Source: an endosymbiont 'TC1' of Trimyema compressum (lineage in GTDB: Bacteria; Bacillota; TC1). From it: a stretch of 64,000 bases of DNA. Every line of letters starts with the position of its first letter. The stretch's first letter is position 1. Below the pieces are notes generated by a model. It searched no databases. It saw only the letters and a list, made by a program, of their open reading frames with translations, and was not told where the DNA came from. Positions 1 to 9,172 of the stretch are shown here, in pieces. The DNA lies in NCBI RefSeq assembly GCF_001584725.1, contig NZ_CP014606.1, positions 248,001 through 312,000 of the forward strand, written 5' to 3'. The translations under genes were made by a program, and so were the position numbers.

Positions 1-1
1 T

Positions 2-103
2 AAAATAGGAAAAGTAATTTCAGTGTTTGATCATGGTTTGCTGAGTTATATTAAAGTTTTCAAGGGATTTGAAGACCACAAGGGCCTAGTCGCAAAGCTT
101 TAA
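2..103 (+). CDS. C-terminal end of an unidentified protein
   Basis: An open frame enters from the left edge and stops with TAA at 101-103, giving about 33 residues ending in GLVAKL. It lies 60 bases upstream of ilvD, so an amino-acid biosynthetic gene is conceivable, but I do not recognise the fragment. With so many broken genes nearby it may itself be a remnant. Confidence 0.4.
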   Translation, partial: KIGKVISVFDHGLLSYIKVFKGFEDHKGLVAKL

Positions 104-163
104 TAAAGCATTGAATAATTGTATGAAAATAAATACGTAGAAGAATAGAAGACGAGGTGTAAC

Positions 164-1833
164 ATGAAAAGTGAAAAAATGAAGTCAGGAGTAGCTAAGG
201 CTCCCCATCGCTCATTATTTAAAGCATCTGGCTTAACAGATGAAGAGATAAAAAGATCTATAATTGGTATTGTAAATTCCCAAAATGATATTGTTCCAGG
301 ACATATTCATTTAGGTGCAATAGGTGAAGAGCCGTTAAAGCTGGGGTTCGTATGGCTGGCGGCGTGCCTTTACAATTTCATACAATTGCAGTTTGTGATG
401 GCATAGCTATGAACCATACTGGTATGAAATATTCCCTTATAAGTAGAGAGCTTATTGCAGACACAATTGAAGTAATGGCCAGTGCTTATACCTTTGATGG
501 ATTAGTATTTATTCCAAACTGCGATAAAGTTGTGCCAGGCATGTTAATGGCGGCTGCCAAACTGAACATCCCTTCTATTTTCATTAGTGGTGGTGCTATG
601 TTACCAGGAAAACATAAAGGTAAAAAATAAGTTTAACAGATATGTTTGAAGCTGTTGGTTCAGTAGCAGCAGGTAAAATTGATGAATCTGAACTCTGTGA
701 CATGGAAAATTCCGCCTGTCCTACTTGTGGTTCTTGTTCAGGGATGTTTACAGCAAATTCTATGAACTGTTTAAACAGAAGTTATTGGTATGGGATTACC
801 AGGCAATGGTACAATACCAGCCGTTTATTCAGAGCGAATCCGTTTAGCAAAAACTGCAGGTATGAGAAATATTAGATTTAGTTGAAGAAGATGTGAAACC
901 AAAAGATATTATGACTGAAGGGGCTTTCCATAATGCAATTGTTGCCGATATGGCTCTTGGTTGTTCAACTAACACTGTTTTACATTTACCAGCAATTGCT
1001 CATGCAGCAGGATTTGATGTTGGCTTTGAGACCCTTAATGATATTGCTCAAATTACACCTCAAATTTGTAAGTTGGCACCTGCAGGAAATCATTTTATTT
1101 CCGATTTATATGAAGCCGGTGGTATCCGAGGGGTTTTAAAATCTCTTGATAATGCTGAAGGATTGATTAGAAGAGAATGTTTAACCGTTAGTGGTAAAAC
1201 TGTTGGAGAGCAAATTGATAAAGCTTATATTTCAGATTCAGAAGTAATTCGCAGCAAAGAAAATGCTTATAGTCAAGATGGTGGATTAGCAATTCTTTGG
1301 GGTTCATTGGCTCCAGAAGGTTGTGTTGTTAAAAAAGGTGCTGTAGCTGAAGAAATGATGATTCATACTTGACCTGCTAGAGTTTTTGAATCAGAAGAGG
1401 AAACTGTAGAAGCTATTTTTAATAAAACCATAAAAGATGGGGATGTAATAGTAATTCGCTACGAAGGTCCTAAAGGAGGACCAGGTATGAGAGAAATGCT
1501 TTCACCAACAGCTGCAATTGCTGGTATGGGACAAGATAAGACTGTCGCCTTGATACAGATGGCCGTTTTTCAGGCGCTACAAGAGGAGCATCTATTGGAC
1601 ACGTTTCACCTGAGGCAGCATCTGACGGACCAATAGGTCTTGTAGAAGAAGGGGATTTAATTGAAATAAATATTCCTAAAAATTCACTTAATTTATTAGT
1701 AGAAAAATCAGTGCTAGAAGAGAGGGAGAAGCATCTTAGAAAGAAAGAAAATAATTTAGCTATTGGCTATTTAAAAAGATATGCTTCATTAGTAACTTCA
1801 GCTAATACAGGAGCGGTGTTTAAAGATGAGTAA
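164..1833 (+). pseudogene. ilvD: dihydroxy-acid dehydratase (IlvD), multiply broken
   Basis: Remnant of the enzyme that dehydrates dihydroxy-acids in isoleucine/valine synthesis. Family motifs are spread over different frames: the NCDKVVPGM iron-sulfur segment, [30 protein letters not shown], and [10 protein letters not shown] near the C-terminus. The lesions I see are frameshifts near 350, 630, 772, 866 and 1540, plus a TGA at 1370-1372 where the family has Gly before PARVF (GGA to TGA). The start ATG follows GAGGTG. The end overlaps the ilvB start by 8 bases, an old operon arrangement. With six lesions the gene cannot be functional. Confidence 0.93.
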
Positions 1834-3400
1834 TAAGTTATACCCGGGTGCAGATATTATTTTAAAATCACTTGAAATGGAAAAAGTTAAAATAGTTTTT
1901 GGCTATCCAGGAGGCAGTGTGTTGCCATTATATGATTCCTTATATCATAATGATAATATTAAGCATATATTAACACGTCATGAACAAGGCGCAGGTCATG
2001 CAGCAGATGGTTATGCTAGGTCAACTGGTAATACAGGCGTAGTTTTTGCAACTAGTGGACCTGGTGCTACAAACTTAGTAAGGGCAATAGCAACTGCGCA
2101 AATGGATTCTATTCCAATGGTTGTTGTTACAGGACAGGTACTGAGAGACGCTATTTAGGTAAACAAGCTTTTCAGGAAGCTGAAATTGTAGATATTGTTA
2201 AACCTATAACGAAATATGCAGTAATTGTACAGCGTGTTGAGGATTTAGCAAAAGAGATTAAGAAGACTTCTAGAATTGCTAATACAGGTAGAAAAGGACT
2301 TGTATTAATTGATATTCCTAAAGATGTAATGATTGATAAGTGTCAATTTATGTATCCTTTAGAATCTCAGTTTAAAGCAGAACGCTGGGGAGAAAGTGAA
2401 AATAGATACCAGCGCAAGCAGGAGGTGTTCTTAAAAAAGCGAAAAGACTACTTCTTTTTGTCGGTGGTGGTGCTAAAGATGCAGTAGATGAAGTTGAGAA
2501 GTTGGCTGAAAAGCTGAAATCACCCGTTATCTATAGCTTAATGGGCAAAGGTGTTTTAGATGATAATCATCCATTAAATATTGGTATGGTTGGCATGCAT
2601 GGTACGGGTGCTGCAAACTATGCAGTTCATCATTGTGATCTTTTATTTGCAATAGGTGTTCGTTTTGATGATAGACAGACAGGTGATGAAAATTTCTTTG
2701 CTAAAAGTGCAAGAATTATTCATTTAGATATTGATAGAAAAGAATTTAGTAAAAATATTAGAGCCGATGTTGCTTTATATGATGATAGTGCCTTAGGTTT
2801 ATTTAAACTTTTAAGAGTTATAAAAAGAGAGGATTTTGAACCTCAAAATCCTTGGATTGATCAAATCTCTGAGTGGCAACACAATCATCCATTAAAATTT
2901 GAAGCTGAAGGTAGCATTAAGCCTCAAGAAATTCTTAATGCCATAAATATACTTACAAAAGGCGCTGCTATTATGACAACAGAAGTAGGGCAACATCAAA
3001 TGTGGGCGGCCCAGTATTTTAAAACAAATGACCCTAAGAAGTTTATAACTTCGGGTGGTTTAGGAACTATGGGATTTGGTTTACCTGCATCGATTGGCGC
3101 ACAATTAGGCAATCCTAAAACATTAACTATAGCCTTAGCTGGAGATGGCAGCATTCAAATGAACAGCCCCAAGAGCTAATGACTATTAGTGCTTGTAAGC
3201 TACCCATTAAAATTGTTGTTGTTAACAATAAGAGTTTAGGTATGGTGCGCCAGTGGCAAAAACTCTTTTATGAAGAAAGGTATTCACATACTTTATTTGA
3301 AGCAGAATCTCAACCAGACTTTATGACTTTAGCTAGAGCTTATGGCATTCCAGGTGTGCAAATTACTGAAAGAGAAAGGTTAGTTGAAGACTTAGAGACG
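1826..3400 (+). pseudogene. ilvB: acetolactate synthase large subunit (IlvB), broken and 3'-truncated
   Basis: Remnant of the thiamine-diphosphate enzyme for the first common step of branched-chain amino acid synthesis. The N-terminus reads [13 protein letters not shown] and [15 protein letters not shown], with the ThDP-contacting Glu in the second motif. GDGSIQMN and NNKSLGMVRQWQ mark the C-terminal ThDP domain. Frameshifts occur near 2140 (after TGQV), 2425 and 3165. At 3400/3401 the gene runs into an IS fragment, so roughly the last 70 codons of the family length are gone. It follows ilvD with an 8-base overlap, so both steps were one operon and both are lost. Confidence 0.93.
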
Positions 3401-3957
3401 GCCTTAATCTTAGATGGGCCAATACGTCTCTTAGTAAGATGACAAATCTCCGAGAATAAGCTGACGGAGTTTTTAATTCTCAATAGTTCTAGGAGAAAGT
3501 TTTTCCGAAAAGTATTTGTAATAGGAGCTGCGGTTCACTTTAAGGACATGACAAAGAAAAGAGATAGCGTGCTGAAAACGAAGGGTATGAACAGCCATTA
3601 ATCTTTGTCTGAGTGAGGCGTGAATATGGCAATTGCTTTTTTTAAAATGATATTTTCCTCCTAGAGTCGAGCATTACGCTTTTGAAGATCCTTAATCTGC
3701 TTAGCGGTTAGAATAGTATCATCATCAATTCTAACCTGAGAATAAAGTTTAATCCACTTGTGTAAAGCAGACATGGAGACACCATATTCTTTAGAAAGTT
3801 GGGATTGAGTTTTACCGTTTTGGTGTAAATTAACAATACTTTTTTTAAATTCTTCATCGTATTTCTTGTAATTATTCATAATTTTATCCTTTCTTATGTG
3901 TCTACTTATTTAAAACATGTTTCACTTTTTCCTGTCTACTTTTTTAGTATATGTCCA
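3401..3957 (-). mobile_element. IS3-family element, left-end fragment (copy A)
   Basis: 557 bp matching the first 557 bp of the complete copy at 5795-7059, in reverse orientation. The outer end is the terminal TGTCCA (complement of TGGACA). It carries orfA (3879 down to 3661, with an in-frame TAG after NARL) and the start of orfB. The inner break is inside orfB and abuts ilvB directly at 3400. A one-sided deletion therefore removed both the rest of the IS and the end of ilvB. Confidence 0.93.
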
Positions 3958-4185
3958 CAAGCTGTACTTTTCTTCAATATCCATAACCATAAATGTTTGA
4001 TTCATTAATTTAAAAGTACCATTTAAAACTTTACCTTCTAGTCCTTTTTCATCTTTTTGTATATAATCTATAGACAGTAATTTAGAGTCTGGAAATATAC
4101 TAATGTAGAAATCCAAAGCTTCTTTTGCTTGACCTGAAAAGGTTAAAAAAGGAATAATTCCTTTTGTGTCATTGAGTGTAACCAT
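3958..4185 (-). pseudogene. PhnB-like VOC/glyoxalase-fold protein, truncated by IS
   Basis: The N-terminal 76 residues (IIPFLTFSGQAKEALDFY, then FPDSK, then NGTFKLMNQTFMVMD) match the PhnB-like branch of the vicinal oxygen chelate superfamily, usually about 130-150 residues. The reading frame continues into the IS end at 3957, which replaces the C-terminal half, so the metal-site and dimer parts are missing. The start has AAAGG upstream. The substrate of this branch is generally unknown. Confidence 0.75.
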
Positions 4186-4744
4186 TTTTTCATCCTTTCA
4201 TTAATTTAGTTATATATAATAATATATATAGTGAGTGTAGAATAAAATGTTAATCAACTTTCTTAGACTTAGTATGATAAAATAATAATGAGATAATATA
4301 AATGTCAAAATAGGCTTAGAATTCAGAAAGCTGATAAGGATAGTTGGGTTTATCAATTAACGTTCATAAATCTCTTAAACCAGAAAAGTACTGCTTTTGG
4401 ATGTTGGAGCAAAAATGAATGGTTGTTTTGTTGATTCTAATCAACGCTAATTCTTACAGCCGAGGGCTACCTCAGCAATACAGTAAGTGATAAAAGATAA
4501 TTTTTATTGCAATTGGGTTAATGAATCCTACCAAAATAAGGACTTGAAAGAGGTTTATATCCAATCTTTAGGTTAAATTACAGCCAATGCTTTTTAAACC
4601 TATTTCTTTGATGTTGTTTAACTTTTTTGTTCTATTTTCTTGACTACATATCAAAAAATATAATTTGAATAAATATAATAAATATTTTTCTTTAATATAA
4701 AATTGTATAATGCTCTTAATTTCTATGTTATAATTAATATATAT
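4186..4744. other. gene-free stretch upstream of ssrA
   Basis: I find no convincing reading frame here. The sequence is AT-rich with many stops in all frames and may hold an unrecognisable gene remnant. The last 45 bases contain a probable ssrA promoter: TATAAT at 4729-4734, with a poor TTGTAT at 4703-4708 (20-base spacing). Confidence 0.5.
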
Positions 4745-5092
4745 GGGGATGTACTGGTTTCGACGGAGGAATGGAAATACTAGTTGCAGTTTAGGGTGAA
4801 TCCGCCTATTAACGGATTAACAAAATTTAAACGCTAAAAATAATAAATTAGCATTAGCTGCCTAAAGTGGCTACATCATCAATTATCTTCCTGCGGGTAA
4901 TTGTATGGTGTCAAATTAATGCAGGAACCCTTTTCTTTTTTCCTCAAGAAGAAATAAGGTAATTAGAGGATCGTTTGTAATCAGCCTGTCTATAGGCTCA
5001 GTTGCGAACTAAAAACAATATATAGACTATAACTGTAGAAACTGGTATGAAAATTTTTTCGGACAGGGGTTCGACTCCCCTCATCTCCACCA
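4745..5092 (+). ncRNA. ssrA: tmRNA (SsrA)
   Basis: Transfer-messenger RNA that rescues stalled ribosomes and tags the peptide for degradation. The 5' end starts GGGGATGTACTGGTTTCGAC and the 3' end carries the T-arm GGGGTTCGACTCCCC followed by CTCCACCA, pairing with the 5' GGGGA to form the acceptor stem. The tag frame at 4833-4865 encodes AKNNKLALAA followed by TAA, with the expected small apolar ending. Length about 348 nt. CCA is encoded. The gene looks intact and sits between two inverted IS copies. Confidence 0.95.
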
Positions 5093-5157
5093 TATAACTC
5101 AATTTTTTTGAATTATGGTTAGTTTTTATTAAGGCATCCTTCTTATATAATGATATT

Positions 5158-5214
5158 AAAAAAGCAATGTAACATCAACAGGAAAATTTTCTATTGATTG
5201 TTAGCATTGCTTTT
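5158..5214 (+). terminator. hairpin terminator between ssrA and the HTH gene
   Basis: Arms AAAAGCAATG and CATTGCTTTT with further pairing inside (ATCAA/TTGAT), ending in TTTTATT. It can serve both ssrA and the convergent HTH gene. Confidence 0.6.
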
Positions 5215-5428
5215 ATTGTGAATTATCATGTTTAATAATATCAGATGTTTCACATTCTAAAATAAAACATAAAGTATCAATTGTTTTGGTAGTGATTGCT
5301 TCACCATTAAGCATACACTGAAGAGTGTTGGCGGGAATACCATGATTAAATATTAATTGATATTTCGTTATATTTCTTTTTTGAGTGTTTCGAAAAACGG
5401 AGCATAAATAATCATTAACATATCTCAC
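5213..5428 (-). CDS. small Cro/CI-type (YozG-like) helix-turn-helix protein
   Basis: A 71-residue protein with one helix-turn-helix domain: NITKYQLIFNHGIPANTLQCML corresponds to the scaffold and recognition helices, and TIDTLCFILECETSDII to the last helices typical of HTH_26/YozG-like regulators. There is no partner domain and no clear start-site Shine-Dalgarno. A long inverted repeat lies about 45 bases upstream of its start, a good candidate for its own operator. The recognition helix is somewhat diverged, so decay cannot be excluded. It converges on ssrA with a shared hairpin. Confidence 0.6.
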   Translation of the reverse strand: MRYVNDYLCSVFRNTQKRNITKYQLIFNHGIPANTLQCMLNGEAITTKTIDTLCFILECETSDIIKHDNSQ

Positions 5429-5470
5429 TTTAACTTATAATATTAGGATAACATGCATGATTAAGTGACT

Positions 5471-5499
5471 ATACTAAATATATTGAGTATATTTAGTAT
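5471..5499. promoter_or_regulatory. perfect 12-bp inverted repeat upstream of the HTH gene
   Basis: ATACTAAATATA, loop TTGAG, TATATTTAGTAT. It lies 43-71 bases upstream of the divergently read HTH gene start. This is a plausible operator; it has no T-run, so a terminator is less likely. Confidence 0.5.
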
Positions 5500-5794
5500 G
5501 CATGAAAAAATCAGAAAAAGATGTTTTAAGCTAAACAAATTCGAATAGATTGTTGTAGTTTAGAAGTGCGAAGAGCTGCTAAAGAAGTAATAATCAGCTA
5601 GCTATTTTTCTTGTAACCTAGGAACTTTGCTTCAATTGAAATTATTCAATAAACCTTCTATCAATCTTTTATCAAAATACACTAAATACTTTTAGATTAA
5701 ATTTTACTGTTAATTTTGAAGAGTAAAGACAATTAACTTAAAAGCAGGTCTAACTTCATATACAATAGCAATAAAGAGTGACTTAAGTATTTTT
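5500..5794. other. gene-free stretch before IS copy B
   Basis: About 295 AT-rich bases with no frame I can support and no recognisable RNA. The IS begins directly after a short T-run. Confidence 0.5.
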
Positions 5795-7059
5795 TGGACA
5801 TATACTAAAAAAGTAGACAGGAAAAAGTGAAACATGTTTTAAATAAGTAGACACATAAGAAAGGATAAAATTATGAATAATTACAAGAAATACGATGAAG
5901 AATTTAAAAAAAGTATTGTTAATTTACACCAAAACGGTAAAACTCAATCCCAACTTTCTAAAGAATATGGTGTCTCCATGTCTGCTTTACACAAGTGGAT
6001 TAAACTTTATTCTCAGGTTAGAATTGATGATGATACTATTCTAACCGCTAAGCAGATTAAGGATCTTCAAAAGCGTAATGCTCGACTCTAGGAGGAAAAT
6101 ATCATTTTAAAAAAAGCAATTGCCATATTCACGCCTCACTCAGACAAAGATTAATGGCTGTTCATACCCTTCGTTTTCAGCACGCTATCTCTTTTCTTTG
6201 TCATGTCCTTAAAGTGAACCGCAGCTCCTATTACAAATACTTTTCGGAAAAACTTTCTCCTAGAACTATTGAGAATTAAAAACTCCGTCAGCTTATTCTC
6301 GGAGATTTGTCATCTTACTAAGAGACGTATTGGCCCATCTAAGATTAAGGCTCTTCTTTCCTATGACTATGGCATCAACATCAGTATTGGTAGAGCGAGC
6401 CGCCTGATGACTGACATGAATCTTCCTAAAATGCCTACTATCAAACTTCGGTTTATTCATCCGAGGTCTATTCCCAATTTTGATTGCCCTAACTACCTAA
6501 ATCAAAATTTTAATGTTCCTCAGCCCAATCAAGTCTGGGCTAGTGACATTACCTATATTAATTTAAATGCCTCTTTTGCTTATCTCTGTGTTATTATGGA
6601 TTTATTTTCTCGTAAAATTATTGCTTGGAAGCTCTCTCTTAAAATTGATACTTCTCTTGTTAAGGATACTTTTATCAAAGCCTTTTATTCTCAAAAACCT
6701 TCTACTTCTCTTATTTTTCATTCTGACAGAGGTTCCTAATATACTTCTTTTATCTTTAGAAAGCTCCTTGATTCTTTTGGTATCATTCAATCTTTTTCTA
6801 AGCTTTCTCATCCTTGGGACAATGCTGTCGTTGAGTCCTTTTTAAATATATGAAAAAAGAAGAAATTCTTCGTAGGTCTTTTTCTTCCTTTGCTCAAATT
6901 AAGCTTTCCTGCTTTGAACACATTGAGGGCTTCTACAACCCCCTATACGTCCCCACTCTGCTAATAACATTCTTTCTCCTAATTCCAAAGAAGACTATTT
7001 TTTCACTTCTATTAAAACTTAATTTCACTTTTTCTATCTACTCTATTGACATTCTTCCA
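5795..7059 (+). mobile_element. complete IS3-family element (copy B)
   Basis: 1265 bp with imperfect terminal inverted repeats: left TGGACATATACTAAAAAAGT, right end (complement) TGGAAGAATGTCAATAGAGT, then shared AAAAAGTGAAA. It has the two-frame transposase layout of the IS3 family. Three bases flank each side as TTT and AGC, so no target duplication is seen. It has cut an InlB-repeat gene on its right. The other complete copies (31064-32328 and 57898-59162) are the same length and encode identical peptide segments. Confidence 0.95.
5873..7022 (+). pseudogene. IS3-family transposase OrfA/OrfB, disabled
   Basis: OrfA (from 5873) is an HTH protein: [22 protein letters not shown], then a coiled-coil leucine segment interrupted by TAG at 6089-6091 where Glu is expected; the frame would otherwise end at 6154. 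An A-rich slippery run lies near 6109-6115. OrfB (from ATG 6154) is the DDE integrase: WASDITYI (first Asp), SDRGS (second Asp), NAVVESF (Glu). It carries TAA at 6277, a frameshift near 6300, TAA at 6737-6739 (Gln in DRGSQYTS) and frameshifts near 6845 and 6945. No active transposase can be made without readthrough or suppression. Confidence 0.92.
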
Positions 7060-7350
7060 AGCTAATGTATATGTTATGTCAATTTTTTCCCATACCGCAT
7101 ACAAAGTAACATCACTTGTTCCCATTGTAAATAGTGCTTCATCAGTATACTCTATATTTCCATCTTCTTGTGTTGACCAACCTATAAAAGTATTTTCATC
7201 ACTTAAAAATTCATTTTTTGGTAAATTTTGACTTTCTCTTTCAATAAGGGTAATAAGGTTCATTATTCCTTGTCCTGATGTTCCATTAAAGCTTACTGTA
7301 TGCTTATTTTGTTGCCATTGGGCATATAAGGTTGTATCATAACCTAGCAT
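7060..7350 (-). pseudogene. InlB/Listeria-Bacteroides repeat surface-protein fragment
   Basis: About 95 residues with two copies of the InlB B-repeat signature: TTLYAQWQ followed by TVSFNGTSGQG, and FIGWSTQEDGN followed by VTLYAVWEK. Such repeats are found in large cell-wall or secreted adhesin-type proteins of Firmicutes. Both ends are missing: the downstream side is cut by the IS at 7059 and I see no start, signal peptide or anchor upstream. It is a fragment of a once much longer gene. Confidence 0.75.
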
Positions 7351-7465
7351 TGTTGATTATAAAAAAGTTTCAATAGAAGACTTTTATACAATATCTAGTT
7401 TAACACAATTAGTAAATCATAATATGAGGAATAAATATCATGACCAAAAAAATATGATTCCTTGA
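7343..7465 (+). pseudogene. C-terminal remnant of a gene translationally coupled to the ABC exporter
   Basis: An open frame with no start, ending ...QKNMIP and a TGA that overlaps the next ATG as ATGA (7463-7467). The coupled stop/start indicates a former operon gene directly upstream of the exporter. The 40 visible residues contain no cysteine and no recognised domain. I cannot say whether it was a precursor peptide, a second enzyme or something else. Confidence 0.4.
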
Positions 7466-9159
7466 TGAAATATTTACACTTAATTGTAAAGTCAGCCAAA
7501 TGGTCACTTCTTGGTTCTTTTGTTATTATGGTAATTGTTATGGTAATTAACATAGCATTGCCAGAAGTTATAAAACAGATTATTGATATAGGAATAGGTG
7601 AAAATAATAAAAAAAGTCCTTATTATCCTTTGTGCAACATACATTGTAGGAATAATATTTGCTAATGGGATTAATTTATTTTTAGATAATTTTTATGAAA
7701 AACTCAAATTAAAAATATCGACTAAATTAAAATTGAGCTTACTTAATAAATTATCAAAATCAGATGGATACTATTTATCTCGCCTAGAAACAGGAGATGT
7801 TTTGCGAATTTTAGATAATGATATTTTTCAAATAGAAAATTTTGGTATAAACATTATTTTTGAATTTATTACTAATGCGATAACAGCTATTGTTGTGTTT
7901 TTTATCCTAATGTTTATTAGTCCAATCTTATTAGGAGTTGTTTTAATAATTCAGGTTTTTACTTTTGTAATTCAAGATAAGATATCAAAAAAAGTAGAAG
8001 CAAGAATAAAACATATAAGAAAAATTGCAGGTGAACAGTCTAATCTTCAAGAACAATTTGTCTCAAATATAAAAGGAGTAACATTAACTAATGCGACAAG
8101 ATATTTTGAGAAAGTAATAAGAAAAAGCAAGGTGATTTTGTAGATGAATCCAAAAAAGTTAATTTATTAATTGCATTTCACTTACAATTTGCTAATACAA
8201 CAAGTTCAATAATTGTCATAGTTACATATTTTTTAGGTGGCTTAATGGTTATATCCAAGCAAATAACATTAGGATAATTAATTGCATTTGCACAGTATAT
8301 CACACTATTAATTGCTCCATGTATGTACTTTATTAAAGCAAATATTCAAATTAAACAGACTAATGTATCTTTGGATAGAATATATTCTGAATTTGACAAA
8401 ATTAAAATTTGCCAAGATTTAGCTAATAGTATTGAATTAAAAGATAATATTCAAAAAATAAAATTTTCAAATATTAATTTTGATTATGGAAAAGATGAGT
8501 GCACATTAGATAATTTTAACTTGGAAGTTTGTAAAGGAGAAACTGTTGCTCTCGTTGGAGAGAGTGACTGTGGAAAATCAACAGTGTTAAATCTTTTATA
8601 TCGACTTTGGGTGCCTAAAAGTGGAGAAGTTTTAATTAACGAAAAGAACTTTGAGTTATATACTATAAAATCAATTAGAGAGAAAATCTGCATTTTAAAT
8701 CAAGACCCTCTACTGTTTAATGCTAGCATACGGGAAAATATTCTTCTTAATAAATCAGAATTTTCAAATGACGGATTAAATCGATTTTTTTGGAAAACAG
8801 GTGTTGATTTATTAATGACTGAGCATCCGATGACAATAGGAGAACGGGGAAATAAGTTATCTGGTGGCCAAAAACAAAGAGTAGCAATAGCTAGGGCTAT
8901 GTTATCAAATTGTGATGTAATTATTTTTGATGAATCAACTTCTTCATTAGATAATATATCACAAAAAGAATTAATGACAAACTTAGAGGATTTATTTAAA
9001 GATAAAATTGTAATATTTATTGCTCATAGAATGGAAATAGCCAAATTTTCAGATAGAATTTATGTTATGAATGATGGAAGAATAATTGAAAGTGGCACTC
9101 ACAGTAATTTAATGAGGCAAAATGGGTTATACAAAAAAATTAATGAGGCACAAATATGA
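7465..9159 (+). pseudogene. ABC exporter (fused membrane and ATPase domains), broken
   Basis: A half-size ABCB-type exporter of about 565 residues. Six membrane segments occur in the first two thirds. The nucleotide-binding domain has Walker A GESDCGKST, signature LSGGQKQRVAIARAM, Walker B VIIFDEST and the H-loop in FIAHRME. There are frameshifts near 7612 and 8110, and a TAA at 8275-8277 (TLG-stop-LIAF, probably GAA to TAA). The conserved Gly in Walker A (GESGCGKST) is Asp. No C39 peptidase domain is present. It precedes a radical SAM gene by 13 bases, suggesting export of a modified peptide. Confidence 0.85.
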
Positions 9160-9172
9160 AAGGAAATTATAA

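Noticed and set aside
1370-1372. TGA in ilvD and in the sigma factor (56289) as selenocysteine codons
   Set aside because: The aligned family residue is Gly in ilvD, and the sigma-factor site is not a redox motif. I see no hairpin resembling a bacterial SECIS directly after either, and both genes have other lesions.
6602-6811. A 69-residue reverse-strand frame inside each IS copy, and a 92-residue hydrophobic frame on the other strand
   Set aside because: They recur only because the IS recurs; they overlap the transposase in other frames and have no ribosome sites or known domains.
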